Source: Anaerolineaceae bacterium (GTDB lineage Bacteria; Chloroflexota; Anaerolineae; Anaerolineales; Anaerolineaceae). Taken from it: 5,097 nt of DNA. The stretch covers positions 1 through 5,097 of the forward strand of contig JAIOTF010000052.1 in the NCBI GenBank assembly GCA_021107195.1, in the 5' to 3' direction. Both the position numbers and the translations under genes were made by a program. The notes under the pieces are model-generated. The model was not told the DNA's origin and did no database searches. It saw only the letters and a list, made by a program, of their open reading frames with translations. Below are positions 5,089-5,097 of this stretch, piece by piece. How positions within the stretch are numbered: position 1 is the stretch's first letter; the number at the start of each line of letters is the position of its first letter.

Positions 5089-5097
5089 ATGAAAAAC
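5089..5097 (+). CDS. Start of an unidentified gene (first three codons only)
   Basis: ATG AAA AAC (Met-Lys-Asn) follows a good ribosome-binding site and runs off the window. Three residues do not allow a family call. A lysine-rich start fits many proteins, including the signal peptide of a sugar ABC-transporter binding protein (expected beside a LacI regulator and a glycosidase) or a transposase (which would explain the truncated glycosidase). Confidence 0.45.

Noticed and set aside
5072..5092. Six-codon open frame (ATG to TGA) overlapping the start of the last gene
   Set aside because: It has no ribosome-binding site of its own, and its first codons are the Shine-Dalgarno region of the next gene.

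Overview
The window looks like a bacterial accessory region assembled from unrelated pieces. It contains a truncated mobile element, a decapitated metabolic gene, an amidohydrolase on the minus strand, and a carbohydrate-utilisation cluster on the plus strand (LacI-family regulator followed by a GH31-type glycosidase polypeptide). Strong Shine-Dalgarno sites, a TTG start, sigma70-like promoters and the family mix fit a free-living heterotrophic bacterium. An uncultured Chloroflexota (Anaerolineae-like) source is my best guess, but nothing here is taxonomically decisive.

Layout. Bases 1-186: minus-strand start of an IS607-type serine transposase (N-terminal MerR-like DNA-binding domain; the rest lies off the left edge), its extended -10 promoter, and the probable element end, marked by a tandem heptamer. 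Bases 187-309: the last 40 codons of a Cys/Met-metabolism PLP-dependent lyase, cut exactly where the element ends. Bases 376-1584 (minus): a complete metal-dependent amidohydrolase of the COG1228 / Xaa-Pro dipeptidase-like group with all expected metal ligands. Bases 1585-1956: a 372-base divergent intergenic region holding a promoter for each neighbour and a palindromic operator over the predicted lacI transcription start. Bases 1957-2970: a LacI-family repressor whose true start is a TTG directly after a perfect AGGAGG. Bases 3055-5004: a 649-residue protein that appears to join an SCP2 (sterol-carrier/lipid-binding) domain to the N-terminal beta-sandwich and the first part of the barrel of a family 31 glycosidase. 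It stops before the catalytic aspartates. Bases 5005-5097: two short hairpins and the first three codons of another gene.

How the parts work together. The LacI regulator, with a self-overlapping operator and a second CG-centred palindrome just upstream of the glycosidase gene, suggests an autoregulated sugar-responsive unit acting on an alpha-glucoside or alpha-xyloside. As it stands the glycosidase cannot be catalytically active by the GH31 mechanism, so it is either a decayed gene or a repurposed binding protein. The SCP2-GH31 fusion is the most unusual thing in the window. The amidohydrolase has no visible functional tie to the cluster.
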